Shown: positions 18,621-27,707 of the stretch, in pieces
How positions within the stretch are numbered: position 1 is the stretch's first letter
Layout of the letters: each line of letters begins with the position of its first letter
Assembly: GCA_963710735.1 (NCBI GenBank)
Contig: CAVQBN010000024.1
Location: forward strand, 310,001 to 374,000
Source of the DNA: FEN-1297 sp963710735
GTDB taxonomy: Bacteria; Bacteroidota; Ignavibacteria; Ignavibacteriales; Ignavibacteriaceae
Length of the DNA: 64,000 bases
Reading direction: 5' to 3'
Made by a program: the position numbers and the translations under genes
Notes under the pieces: model-generated
What the model was told of the DNA's origin: nothing
Seen by the model: only the letters and a program-made list of their open reading frames with translations
Databases searched by the model: none

Positions 18621-19578
18621 ATGTGTAAAGAATTTGTCATATCAAAGCTTAAGTTCTTGAATATTTTTCTCTTATTTTTTTTGTGGATAATTATGAGCGA
18701 TAAAGTACTAAGTCAGATTAATAAAAATGTCTTTGAAAAAGTAGCGGACGGTTTAAATTTCCCGGAAGGACCCGCATGGGACGGAAATGGAAGCGTTTAT
18801 GTTTCCAGTTGCTACGGAGGCTATATTACAAAAATTACAGAAGATTCCTCATACACTTTCCTCAAAGCATCTGAAAAACCATTCACATTAAAACAAACTA
18901 ATGGTTTGACATTCGACCGCTTTGGTAATTTGTATGCATGCGAATACGGAATTGGTGCTATATTAAAAATTTCAGGTGATGCTAAAACTGAAATATATGC
19001 TTCAGGTTATAACGGGAAAAAATTTAATAGGCCAAATGATTTAGCGTTCGATCCCAAAGGTAATTTGTATTTTACAGATCCGAAATCTTATGATAAAAAT
19101 AATCCCGATGGTAATGTGTTTAGAATAGATGCAAGCGACAAGAGAAGTAACTATTGCAGCAGATAGTATTGCATTTTCAAACGGCATTGCATTTTCAGCC
19201 GACGGTAATAATGTTTTTGTCTGCGAATCAGCAAACCATAGAATTCTAAAATTTGAAATTAATAAAGATGGTACATTTACTAATAAAAAAGTTTTTGCAA
19301 CTTTACCTGACGGTGACCCTGACGGTATTGCCTTTGATATTGAAGGTAATCTTTATGTAGCAAATTTTGGAAGCGGGAGAATCTATATATTAAATCCCGA
19401 TGGTTCAATTAAAAATTATCTTGAAGCGCCGGGCAAAAATCCAAGTAATGTTGAATTTGCAGACGGAGATCTAAAAACTCTGTATATTACAGAAGATGAA
19501 ACTAATTCTGTGTATAAAACCAAAGTAAATATTCCAGGTTTGCCTCTATTTAATTCTCCTATACATCAAAATAATTAA
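18621..19578 (+). pseudogene. SMP-30/gluconolactonase-family protein, frameshifted
   Basis: Two overlapping frames make one protein. Frame 1 (18621-19166) carries a membrane/signal segment and GLNFPEGPAWDGNG, NGLTFDRFGNLYACEYG and RPNDLAFDPKGNLYFTD, the beta-propeller repeats of SMP-30 lactonases. Near 19131-19140 it goes out of frame, and the other frame continues with TREVTIAADSIAFSNGIAFS to 19578. The span of 958 bases is one base more than a whole number of codons, so a single inserted base explains it; removal gives a 318-residue protein, normal for the family. The family hydrolyses lactones, probably in the periplasm here. I cannot tell a true mutation from a sequence error. Confidence 0.85.
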
Positions 19579-19752
19579 TACACCAAGTTTATTGGGAAAA
19601 TTGATTTCATTGCCAATCTTAATTTAATAAGCCCCAAAAACTACTGTTTGATTTTCATATCTATTTTGATTTGGGTGAAATCAATAGCTATTTTTGTACA
19701 TGATTTTAATTCCTTATATATTTTCTTTATAAAAATCGGAGTAAAAAAAATA

Positions 19753-20502
19753 ATGACTTATAAATTAGTATTGCTTAGACACGGTGAAAGTACCTGGAAT
19801 AAGGAAAATCGTTTTACAGGATGGACTGATGTTGACCTTTCAGAACAAGGTTTAAAAGAAGCAAAAGATGCAGGAAAAGTTTTGAAGAATGAAGGTTATA
19901 TTTTTGATATCGCATTCACTTCTGTTTTAAAAAGAGCTATTAGAACTCTGTGGCTGACTCTTGATGAATTAGATTTAATGTGGATTCCGGTTGAACGCTC
20001 CTGGCGCTTAAATGAAAGACATTACGGTGCTCTCCAGGGTTTAAATAAAGCAGAAACTGCAACTAAGTTTGGGGAGGATCAAGTTCACATTTGGCGGAGA
20101 AGTTACGATATTCAACCACCTGCATTAGAGAAATCTGATCCTAGATTTCCTGGTAATGATGCTCGATATAAAAATTTGCAGGGAAATGAATTACCATATA
20201 CTGAATGTTTAAAAGATACTGTAAACAGATTTGTTCCTTATTGGGAACAGAGAATTGCACCTATTGTAAAAACAGGTCAAAGGGTAATTATTGCTGCGCA
20301 TGGAAATAGTTTACGGGCTTTAGTTAAATATCTAGACAAAGTTTCCGATGAGGAAATCGTAAGCTTGAATATCCCAACCGGGACTCCTTTAGTGTATGAG
20401 TTAGATGAAAACTTAAATCCTTTAAAACATTATTATCTAGGCAATCAGGATGAAATAGAAAAGAAAGCTAAGGCTGTTGCAAATCAAGGAAAGGTAAAAT
20501 AA
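19753..20502 (+). CDS. gpmA: 2,3-bisphosphoglycerate-dependent phosphoglycerate mutase
   Basis: 249 residues from the ATG at 19753, the normal dPGM length. It begins TYKLVLLRHGESTWNKENRF with the catalytic His in the RHGES motif, followed by GWTDVDLS, the ERHYGALQG motif near residue 85 and VIIAAHGNSLRALVKYL near 176-192 with the second active-site His. An open frame extends 35 codons upstream, but GGAG at 19738 and the family's start support 19753. It interconverts 3- and 2-phosphoglycerate in glycolysis. No operon partner is evident. Confidence 0.95.
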   Translation: MTYKLVLLRHGESTWNKENRFTGWTDVDLSEQGLKEAKDAGKVLKNEGYIFDIAFTSVLKRAIRTLWLTLDELDLMWIPVERSWRLNERHYGALQGLNKAETATKFGEDQVHIWRRSYDIQPPALEKSDPRFPGNDARYKNLQGNELPYTECLKDTVNRFVPYWEQRIAPIVKTGQRVIIAAHGNSLRALVKYLDKVSDEEIVSLNIPTGTPLVYELDENLNPLKHYYLGNQDEIEKKAKAVANQGKVK

Positions 20503-20511
20503 TTAATTGAG

Positions 20512-20548
20512 AGCAGTATGGAAACTACATAAATATTTTCATGCTGCT
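20512..20548 (+). terminator. Possible terminator after gpmA
   Basis: AGCAGTATG at 20512-20520 pairs with CATGCTGCT at 20540-20548 (one G-U pair) just after the gpmA stop. The following stretch is only moderately T-rich, so this is a weak call. Confidence 0.35.
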
Positions 20549-20641
20549 TTCATTCCCTTCAAATTTAGCCTTGATTTTCAATATCATTTTATCAATCTTT
20601 TCAAAGGTTTTTCAAATAAAAAATAACGGGAACCTTCTTTA

Positions 20642-21685
20642 ATGCTGAAAAAAATTTTACTTATAATTATTGCTGCTTTTCTGTTCATACCTCAAATAAA
20701 TGCACAAACTGTTTTTGGAAAATATGCCGGAGAATTTTTATCAATTGGTGTAGGAGGAAGAGCATTAGGAATGGGCGGCGCTTATGTTGCCTTAGCTAAT
20801 GATGTTACAGCCGGTTATTATAATCCGGCGGGATTAGCTCAAATCGACTATCCTGAAATTTCTCTTATGCATGCTGAACAATTTGGAAGCCTTGTAAATT
20901 ACGACTATGCAGGAGTTGCAATTCCTTATCAAAAAGATATGAGTTTTGGAATAAGTATTATGCGTCTCGGTGTTGACGGAATTCCTGATACACGAAATGC
21001 TTTAGTTGATCAAACCACAGGCCAGATAATTACAGATATCAATCTTCCTTCAGCAAGATTGGATTACAGTAAAATTACAGAATTCAGTGATCAAGATTGG
21101 GCATTTTATTTTTCATTTGCAAAACGTCATTCCGAAAATTTATATTACGGCGCAAGTGTTAAATTAATTTATAGAACTATTGCAAATTATAATGCATACG
21201 GAATCGGTTTCGATGTTGGAAGCTGGTACACCCCTTTTAAAAACTTTTCTTTAGGTGCAAATCTTCAAGATATTACTACTACACTTGTAGCCTGGAGTAC
21301 CGGCAGAAATGAATTAATTGCACCCACGGCCAAAATCGGTGCAGCTTATCATATTAGTTTTTTGGGAGGAACAATTACTCCAGCCTTAGATTTTAATGTT
21401 AGATTTGAGGATAGACAATTTGCATCTGAAGTTAATTTAGGTCCGGTAAGTTTTGATATGTTAGCAGGTTTTGAATATAATTTCAAGAATATTTTTATGA
21501 TTCGAGGCGGCTATAACGATGTAAAACAATTTACAATTGGAGCCGGAATCAAGTTGCCTAAATTAAATATTGATTATTCATTTGCAAGGTTTAGTCAGTC
21601 AGCATTGGAAAGTTTACCGGACACTCATAGGATTTCACTAATTCTTACTTTGGAAGAGCCAAAATTTTTAAGATCTAGAAATTAA
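20642..21685 (+). CDS. PorV/PorQ-family outer-membrane protein
   Basis: 347 residues with a signal peptide ending at INAQ near residue 22. The mature start FLSIGVGGRALGMGGAYVAL followed by GYYNPAGLAQI is the N-terminal signature of the PorV/PorQ (UPF0164) outer-membrane barrel family, related to FadL. In T9SS organisms PorV carries cargo from the translocon to the attachment complex. Two T9SS cargo proteins are encoded elsewhere in this window, which supports this reading, but the family has many paralogues, so I do not give a symbol. It is a single gene with its own leader. Confidence 0.8.
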   Translation: MLKKILLIIIAAFLFIPQINAQTVFGKYAGEFLSIGVGGRALGMGGAYVALANDVTAGYYNPAGLAQIDYPEISLMHAEQFGSLVNYDYAGVAIPYQKDMSFGISIMRLGVDGIPDTRNALVDQTTGQIITDINLPSARLDYSKITEFSDQDWAFYFSFAKRHSENLYYGASVKLIYRTIANYNAYGIGFDVGSWYTPFKNFSLGANLQDITTTLVAWSTGRNELIAPTAKIGAAYHISFLGGTITPALDFNVRFEDRQFASEVNLGPVSFDMLAGFEYNFKNIFMIRGGYNDVKQFTIGAGIKLPKLNIDYSFARFSQSALESLPDTHRISLILTLEEPKFLRSRN

Positions 21686-21733
21686 AAGCAGTTCCTTATA
21701 TTGTGATCAAAGTAAAATTAATTGCCTTATCTT

Positions 21734-22141
21734 TTATTCCTCATTACTCTCATTTTTTTTAATCAATTCAAGAAGAGTATTTAACAATACTTTATTTTCA
21801 ACGGGTTTTGTCAAGAATACATCCACTCCGGCATTAAAAGCATTTTCCCTATCTTTTTTAAACGCATGAGCAGAAAGACAAACAACAGGTATGTTTTCGT
21901 AACCGGGCATCTTTTTTAAATCTTCGGTAAGTTCCAATCCATTTTTATTACCTCTTAAAGAGATATCCATTATAATTAAATCAAACTTTGTCTTTTTAAT
22001 ATTGCTGTAAAATGATTCGGCAGAATCACATATTTGGACATCAAAACTTCTTCGAAGAAACATCTCAAGAAATTTTTGATTTTCAAAATCATCTTCGGTA
22101 ACTAAAATTTTAGGTTTTTTATCATTATTATTTTCAAGCAT
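21734..22141 (-). CDS. Stand-alone response-regulator receiver protein
   Basis: 135 residues, a CheY-like receiver with no output domain. TEDDFEN near residues 15-21 gives the acidic pair, the phospho-acceptor Asp is in LIIMDISLRGNKNG near 55-68, Thr/Ser is in VVCLSAHAF, and the conserved Lys is in FLTKPV near 113-118. It is clearly paralogous to the receiver encoded at 22454-22834 (both have MDIS.(R/K)G.KNGL.LT). The partner kinase is unknown. Confidence 0.88.
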   Translation of the reverse strand: MLENNNDKKPKILVTEDDFENQKFLEMFLRRSFDVQICDSAESFYSNIKKTKFDLIIMDISLRGNKNGLELTEDLKKMPGYENIPVVCLSAHAFKKDRENAFNAGVDVFLTKPVENKVLLNTLLELIKKNESNEE

Positions 22142-22453
22142 TCAAACTGCTCCCATCAAGTCTCTTTAATATTTTATTAAATCTAAAATTTTTATTGGAT
22201 ATTAACTACAATATTTTTTTAATGCAATATTACAAAATATTAATCATTCATCCGATACTGATATAAAGTTAATGAGTCCCGGAATCTCATGGTTATTATT
22301 TATTGTGATTTAATATAGTCAGCATTTGTGAAATTTTTAAGCTATATCTATTAAAGGTTGGATAATTTAGGAAATCATTAAAAAGGTATAGTTCTCCCGA
22401 TCTAATTCTCTTTAAGAATTCATTATAAAATTTAGAATAGGCTTAATGGGTTT
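22142..22453. other. Gap without a gene between the two receivers
   Basis: This 312-base AT-rich spacer has no convincing open frame on either strand. It probably holds the promoter of the receiver gene at 21734-22141. I see no repeat or structured element. Confidence 0.5.
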
Positions 22454-22834
22454 TTACTTTTGATCTGATTTGATATAAGAATTTATTGTCTGGCACAGCA
22501 AATCGTTACTTACCGGTTTGGCCAGGAACATATCGGCGCCGGCTAGATAAGCATTTTTTCTATCTCTATCAAAGATATGAGCTGAAAGGCAAATGATTGG
22601 AATGTCTTTAAATTTTTCGGAGCTTTTTATTTCCTTAGTTAATTGCAAACCATTTTTGCTGCCTTTAATTGAAATATCCATTATTATAAGATTAAACTTT
22701 TTAATATTAATCAACTCGTAAAATGTAATATCAGAATTACATACTTCTACTTCATACTTTCTTCCTAAAAATAATTTTAAGAATTTTTGTGTATCTTTAT
22801 CGTCTTCAACGACAAGTATATTCGGTTTAATCAT
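22454..22834 (-). CDS. Stand-alone response-regulator receiver protein (paralogue)
   Basis: 126 residues, CheY-like receiver only. VVEDDKDT near 8-15, phospho-acceptor Asp in LIIMDISIKGSKNG, Ser in IICLSAHIF and Lys in FLAKPVSN complete the fold. It resembles the receiver at 21734-22141 along its whole length, so the pair arose by duplication, although more than 300 bases now separate them. A GC-rich structured segment lies just upstream of its start. Confidence 0.88.
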   Translation of the reverse strand: MIKPNILVVEDDKDTQKFLKLFLGRKYEVEVCNSDITFYELINIKKFNLIIMDISIKGSKNGLQLTKEIKSSEKFKDIPIICLSAHIFDRDRKNAYLAGADMFLAKPVSNDLLCQTINSYIKSDQK

Positions 22835-22864
22835 TACACAATAGGACGATTATATAATAAAAAT

Positions 22865-22929
22865 GGGAACCATTGAAGAGGAGCTTACCCAATGGTCCCC
22901 GCATCCCCGTCCTGACCCTGCCCTAGGAC
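22865..22929. ncRNA. GC-rich double-hairpin element upstream of receiver gene
   Basis: Within very AT-rich DNA this 65-base island is GC-rich and can form two hairpins. GGGAACCATTG at 22865-22875 pairs with CAATGGTCCCC at 22890-22900 (one mismatch), and GTCCT at 22909-22913 pairs with AGGAC at 22925-22929. On the minus strand it lies 31 bases before the receiver start, in a leader position, and the first hairpin is followed by ATTTTTATTA. It could be a leader RNA, attenuator or small RNA; I do not recognise a named family. Confidence 0.4.
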
Positions 22930-23179
22930 TTAAAAATAACGGTGTAATATAATTATTACACATTTAAAATAAATCAGTGTTTCTACGTAGTTTTATCTAA
23001 TCAGTATTCCTGTAATTTTCTAATCATTATCCGTAGGCATAATTTGAAGAAACCTTTATTAAGCAATAAATTTTGAGTATTTGAATAGATTACATGTGGT
23101 AGAGAATTATCCTGATTGGATCTATGTAATAATTTTATACAATTTAAAAGAAATGTATTTTGTAAAGATTTTTAACAGA
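22930..23179. other. Remainder of the gap before the NarL-type regulator
   Basis: AT-rich, with no credible open frame. It would hold the promoter and leader of the receiver at 22454-22834 and the end of the two-component transcript. Nothing else seen. Confidence 0.4.
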
Positions 23180-23833
23180 TTACTTCAAATTATTTTCAAA
23201 TGCATAGCGTGCTAATGCGGCAGTTGTTTTAATATTCAATTTTTGCATAAGATTTGTTTTGTGGGTATCAACTGTTCTTGAGCTTATTTCCAATCTTGCT
23301 GCAATTTCCTGATTAGAGAGCCCGTTAGCAACAAGATAAAGCACTTCCTTTTCTCTTTTTGTCAGAAATATTTTTTCCTTAGAAGGTAACATATTGTCAT
23401 CATCAACTTTTTGAAGCAAGCTTTCAATCATCAACTGAGAAACGCTGCCTCCAAAATACCTTTTCCCGGATGCCAATGTTCTTATTGCAGTAATCAATTC
23501 TTCCTTACTAACATTTTTATGAAGGATCCCGGATGCTCCATGCTTAATAGAAGAGAAAATATATTCTTCATTCTCATGCATAGTAAGTATAAGAATTTGT
23601 ATAGAAGGATTTGCTTCTTTAATTTGGAGAGTAGCTTCTATGCCCGAAACCTCCGGCATAGAAATATCCATTAAAACAATATCCGGTTTTAATTTTTTGG
23701 CCTTTTCAATTACAGTCAGCCCATCCTCAGCTTCTCCAATAATTTCGATATCCGGCACATCCTTAAGCAGACTAATAATTCCAGTTCTTACCAGTAAATG
23801 GTCATCAGCAATTAATATTTTTATTTTTTTCAA
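23180..23833 (-). CDS. NarL/FixJ-type response regulator
   Basis: 217 residues from a TTG start at 23833. The frame is open nine codons further, but GGAGG sits 7 bases before this TTG and the protein then starts MKKIKILIADDH, as the family does. The receiver has D10/D11 and phospho-acceptor D56 (LMDISMPEVSG); the C-terminal LuxR-type helix-turn-helix is LTKREKEVLYLVANGLSNQE and TVDTHKTNL. The kinase gene's TAA ends one base before the TTG, so the two are translationally coupled and form a cognate pair. Confidence 0.93.
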   Translation of the reverse strand: MKKIKILIADDHLLVRTGIISLLKDVPDIEIIGEAEDGLTVIEKAKKLKPDIVLMDISMPEVSGIEATLQIKEANPSIQILILTMHENEEYIFSSIKHGASGILHKNVSKEELITAIRTLASGKRYFGGSVSQLMIESLLQKVDDDNMLPSKEKIFLTKREKEVLYLVANGLSNQEIAARLEISSRTVDTHKTNLMQKLNIKTTAALARYAFENNLK

Positions 23834-23834
23834 T

Positions 23835-24992
23835 TTATTCCTCCAATGGAATTTCAACAATTATTTCAGTTCCACCGCCTATTTTAGAATCGATAATAAA
23901 TTTACCATTTAATGACAAAGCTCGTTCAGACATATTAATTAGTCCCATGCAATCTTTTTTTGCAGGGTCAAAACGTGTCTTTTCCAAATCAAAACCCACA
24001 CCGTCATCTTCAATCATAAGCCTTAAAAAACCCGGATGCTTTACCAGTTGCATACTGAATTCTTTAGCAGAAGAATATTTAACAATATTATTAAGCGCCT
24101 CTTGAGCTATCCTATACAGCCCGGTTTCCAATTCGGAATTTAATCGCCCATTTAATTTAAATGACTCAAAGACTCCTTTTATACTGCTTCTTTTTGATGT
24201 GTCATTACATAACGTTCTAAGCGAGGGAATAAGACCAAAATCATCCAAAACTCTTGGTTTTAATTTGTGTGATATTTCTCTAATTTCTGTTGTAGCATTC
24301 TCAATCAAAGCATAAACATCTTTAATCTTTGCCAGTTTATCTTCATCCCCGCTTAAACCTTCTTTTAATATTTCCAGGTTAAGTCTTATTGAAGTTAAAG
24401 TTTGACCGAGGCTGTCATGTAATTCTCTTGCAATCTTTTGTTTTTCTTCCTCTTGAAGCTTTTGAGTCTTATATGATAATTCCCTTAATTTTTTTTGAGA
24501 AAGCGTCAGTTCATCCTCTATAATTTTTCTTTGAGTAAAATCCTTACAATAAATTTGTCCGAATTGCATATCGCTTACACCTTTAACAATTACTTCGTAA
24601 TATTTTTTATTACTCACCAGAGAAAATGTTAACGTTTTTTGTTCTTCAATAAGTTCTTTTATATCCAACTCATTCAACGATGGAAAAATTTCAATAATAT
24701 TTGTGGTTTTTATTTCCAAACCATCAAACAACTTATTTGCAGCTTCATTAGCTAAAATTACTGTCCCATCAATATTAAATCGGAATAACGGTTCAGGGTT
24801 CAACTTAGCAAATAAAGCCATAAGCCTAGCATTGTTTAGTTCAAGATTTTCTTTCTCTTTTGTTAATTTTTGATTTAATGGAATGATGATATGGACATAA
24901 GAGACATAAATAACTACAAGCAGCGATAAACTTATAAGTATTGCAATAAATATTGGATTATTTAAACTAAGGATCAGTATTAAGAGAATCAT
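23835..24992 (-). CDS. PAS-containing sensor histidine kinase (HisKA_3 type)
   Basis: 385 residues. One or two membrane segments lie at 1-36 with almost no periplasmic part, then a PAS-like domain near 55-155, a coiled-coil linker, the HisKA_3 dimerisation helix with H192 in ARELHDSLGQTLTSIRLNLE, and an ATPase domain with ALNNIVKYS and IEDDGVGFD. This NarX/DegS-type kinase should phosphorylate the NarL-type regulator encoded immediately downstream. The signal is probably membrane-associated or cytoplasmic; it cannot be read. Confidence 0.93.
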   Translation of the reverse strand: MILLILILSLNNPIFIAILISLSLLVVIYVSYVHIIIPLNQKLTKEKENLELNNARLMALFAKLNPEPLFRFNIDGTVILANEAANKLFDGLEIKTTNIIEIFPSLNELDIKELIEEQKTLTFSLVSNKKYYEVIVKGVSDMQFGQIYCKDFTQRKIIEDELTLSQKKLRELSYKTQKLQEEEKQKIARELHDSLGQTLTSIRLNLEILKEGLSGDEDKLAKIKDVYALIENATTEIREISHKLKPRVLDDFGLIPSLRTLCNDTSKRSSIKGVFESFKLNGRLNSELETGLYRIAQEALNNIVKYSSAKEFSMQLVKHPGFLRLMIEDDGVGFDLEKTRFDPAKKDCMGLINMSERALSLNGKFIIDSKIGGGTEIIVEIPLEE

Positions 24993-25208
24993 TTTAAACT
25001 ATTAAAAATAATTTTGTGCTTTGAATATCTTTATAAATATTCAGCTTATCTTTGATTATGAATTTTAACTTTAAATATCCCAGATAAACACAACATTTTA
25101 TAGTACTTAATCTTATATGATTAATTATACAAAATTTTTTATTTAATATATTATTTTTTAGACTAAATTATATTATTATTTATAATGATAATTTGAAGTA
25201 TAAGGTTT

Positions 25209-25433
25209 ATGTTTCCTGAATTTCAACAATTCGGTAAAATATTAATTTTTATCGGAATTTTAATTTTATTAATCGGTGTGTTTTTTTTATTTGGCGATAA
25301 AATTCCTTTTTTAGGCAAGCTGCCCGGAGATATTTATATTAAGAAAAAGAATTTCACTTTTTACTTCCCAATAGTAACTTCCATAATTTTAAGCTTACTT
25401 ATCAGTTTGATTTTATATCTATTAAGAAAATAG
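25209..25433 (+). CDS. DUF2905-family small membrane protein
   Basis: 74 residues. A first membrane helix (ILIFIGILILLIGVFFLF), the conserved loop FLGKLPGDIYIKKKNFTFYF and a second helix match the DUF2905 family throughout. Function is unknown in any organism I know. It stands alone, convergent with the thioredoxin gene and divergent from the histidine kinase. Confidence 0.88.
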   Translation: MFPEFQQFGKILIFIGILILLIGVFFLFGDKIPFLGKLPGDIYIKKKNFTFYFPIVTSIILSLLISLILYLLRK

Positions 25434-25508
25434 AATTTAATTTCAGAATATCAATCATTTTAACTTTAAATGATGAATTACTAAATCAAATGACATTATA
25501 AATTAGAA

Positions 25509-26090
25509 CTAAGACTTATCAAGAAGTTTATTAATTTCGTTAATATATGTTTCTTTCGGAGTAAGTCCGATATGCTGGTTAACTATTTTTCCTTCTTTAT
25601 TAATTACAAATGAAGTAGGGATGGCTTCAATATTACCATAATCTTGAACGACTTGTGCATTTGCATAAACAACCGGATAATTGATTCCCATATTTTTCAT
25701 AAAAGGGACCACATCTTTCTTTGTATCCGTATCCAAAGAAATACCGATTACAGCAACTTTATTTTTATACTCTTTTTGAATCTCAATCAAATCCGGAATT
25801 CCTCTTCTGCAAGGGGGACACCATGTTGCCCAAAAATCAATTATAACTATTTTACCCTGATAATCTGCTAAACTAATTTTCTTACCTTTTGTATCTACCA
25901 GTGTAAATTCCGGGGCATTTTGATTATCAAATACAGTATTTTCATCGGAAGGATTAGAGGCTGAATTCATTGTCGATTCCGACGCTTTATTATCGCTTTT
26001 CGAATCAGCATTTCTTGAAGCATTTCTATTGCAGCCCAGCATAGCAAGTGATGTAAAAATAATAGCAATTACTAATATATAATTCTTCAT
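25509..26090 (-). CDS. TlpA-like thioredoxin lipoprotein
   Basis: 193 residues with a lipobox LAMLGC (lipidated C20), a Ser/Asn-rich linker to residue ~55 and a TlpA/ResA-type thioredoxin fold. The redox motif is WATWCPPC (C91, C94), followed by a cis-Pro region EAIPTSFVIN near 155-164. It would reduce disulfides in the periplasm, for example during cytochrome c maturation. It follows a small membrane protein gene by 15 bases, so the two are probably co-transcribed. Confidence 0.9.
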   Translation of the reverse strand: MKNYILVIAIIFTSLAMLGCNRNASRNADSKSDNKASESTMNSASNPSDENTVFDNQNAPEFTLVDTKGKKISLADYQGKIVIIDFWATWCPPCRRGIPDLIEIQKEYKNKVAVIGISLDTDTKKDVVPFMKNMGINYPVVYANAQVVQDYGNIEAIPTSFVINKEGKIVNQHIGLTPKETYINEINKLLDKS

Positions 26091-26105
26091 CTTTTTTCCT
26101 TTTAC

Positions 26106-26378
26106 TTATTTATTTTTATCATCCGCATGAGTATCCATTTGAAGTCTAGGGTCAATTGTAGTATCAGGTTTTTTTGTTGTTTCCGGGTTATAACTTGGGG
26201 GATACGGACCTTGTTGAGGAACGGAACGTGTATTATTAACTATAAAGAATATTAGAAGAATAAGCATAACCACAATAGTCCAAAATGTATTTTTATATTT
26301 TGGATTTATTAAATGCTTCTTCTCGGGTTGTTTTTTCCCTATCTGTCTTTCTTTTGGTTTAGATTTCTTCTGTGCCAT
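26106..26378 (-). CDS. Small single-span membrane protein of unknown function
   Basis: 90 residues: a very basic N-terminus with many Lys (AQKKSKPKERQIGKKQPEKK), one membrane helix near 31-47 (FWTIVVMLILLIFFIV) and a Pro-rich, acidic outer tail. It lies just upstream of the TlpA-like gene. I recognise no family; by context it may accompany the thioredoxin. Confidence 0.6.
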   Translation of the reverse strand: MAQKKSKPKERQIGKKQPEKKHLINPKYKNTFWTIVVMLILLIFFIVNNTRSVPQQGPYPPSYNPETTKKPDTTIDPRLQMDTHADDKNK

Positions 26379-26484
26379 TTTATATTCTTTTAATGTATGA
26401 TGAATTTTTTCTTAAAGTGATTCGCTAAAATACTAAAATCACGACAAATTGTAGCCAGATTTATTAAAAATATGATTTAGGATA

Positions 26485-27555
26485 CTAAAATATTTCAAGC
26501 TGCTTATTATGAGCCTTTCTAAAAAGATTAACATTAAGCTCGGTACTCTTTTCGTTAAGATGCAGTCTTTTACAGCTTAGATTAAACAAATTATTGATTG
26601 TATCAGCCAATTTTCCTTCTCCTCGAAATCTTTTACCAAATTCATTTTCATTCAGTTTGCCTCCATGTATTTCGCGGATCTTATTTAATATTTTGGAGGA
26701 TCTGTCCGGAAACTCATTTTTAATCCATTCGATAAATATTTCTTTAACCGAATAGGGCAGCCTAATCATTGAATGTCTGGCAAGGATTCCCCCATGTTTA
26801 GAAACTTCTTTCAGAATAATTGGAATTTCTTCATCGTTTAATCCCGGAATAATTGGTGCCAGATTGACTCCGGAAGGGATATTATTTTTGGACAGTATTT
26901 CAATTGTCTTTAATCTTTTTTCCGGAGTTGAAGTTCTGGGCTCCATCGATACAGTAATTTTTTTATCCAGCGTTGTAATACTCATCAGCACAGTAACTAA
27001 ATTCATACTCGCCAATTTTTTAAGGATATCTATATCTCTTTCTATTAAAGAATTCTTTGTAACTATTGAAACCGGATTTCTATAATCCAGACAAATTTGT
27101 AATGCTCTCCGCGTTAACCGCAGTTTTTTCTCAATCGGCTGATAGCAATCTGTATTTCCGGAAAACATAATTGTTTCAGGCTTATAAGATTTTTTCTTGA
27201 ATTCATGCTCAAGAAGATTTGCAGCATCTTCTTTTACAATTATTTTGGTCTCAAAATCAATTCCGGAAGAAAAGCCTAAATATTCGTGTGTCGGACGAGC
27301 ATAACAATAAACGCACCCATGTTCGCAGCCGCGGTAAGGATTGAAAGAGTAATTAAAGTCTAAATCGTAGCTATCATTTTTTGAAATCACCGATTTAGAA
27401 TAATCCTTATAAAAAACCGTATTTACTTTTCTTAAATTGTCTACACTATCGTCAATAAATTCTTTATCTTCTTCTAATTCTTCTATATGAAGTCTATCAA
27501 ACCGGTTTTTAGGATTTGATTGTGCACCGCGTCCTTTTAATTTTTCACTTATCAT
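26485..27555 (-). CDS. Radical SAM protein, SplB/PA0069-like
   Basis: 356 residues. The radical SAM cluster motif is CEHGCVYC (C77, C81, C84) in the phrase FNPYRGCEHGCVYCYARPTH, which marks the COG1533 group related to spore photoproduct lyase. SGNTDCYQPIEKKLRLTR and LMSITTLDKKI are also characteristic of this group. The function of PA0069-type proteins is not established. Single gene with its own gap on each side. Confidence 0.88.
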   Translation of the reverse strand: MISEKLKGRGAQSNPKNRFDRLHIEELEEDKEFIDDSVDNLRKVNTVFYKDYSKSVISKNDSYDLDFNYSFNPYRGCEHGCVYCYARPTHEYLGFSSGIDFETKIIVKEDAANLLEHEFKKKSYKPETIMFSGNTDCYQPIEKKLRLTRRALQICLDYRNPVSIVTKNSLIERDIDILKKLASMNLVTVLMSITTLDKKITVSMEPRTSTPEKRLKTIEILSKNNIPSGVNLAPIIPGLNDEEIPIILKEVSKHGGILARHSMIRLPYSVKEIFIEWIKNEFPDRSSKILNKIREIHGGKLNENEFGKRFRGEGKLADTINNLFNLSCKRLHLNEKSTELNVNLFRKAHNKQLEIF

Positions 27556-27707
27556 TTTATAAAATCTAAAGAAATTATTTAGATGAAATAAATTTCATCA
27601 TTTAAAGACAAATAAAAATTGTTTAATGAATAATTTTAAGTACCTGCTTCAAATAAAAAAATTAGAATAGTTAATGTATAAACTTTTGATTCATGATAAA
27701 TAAACGA

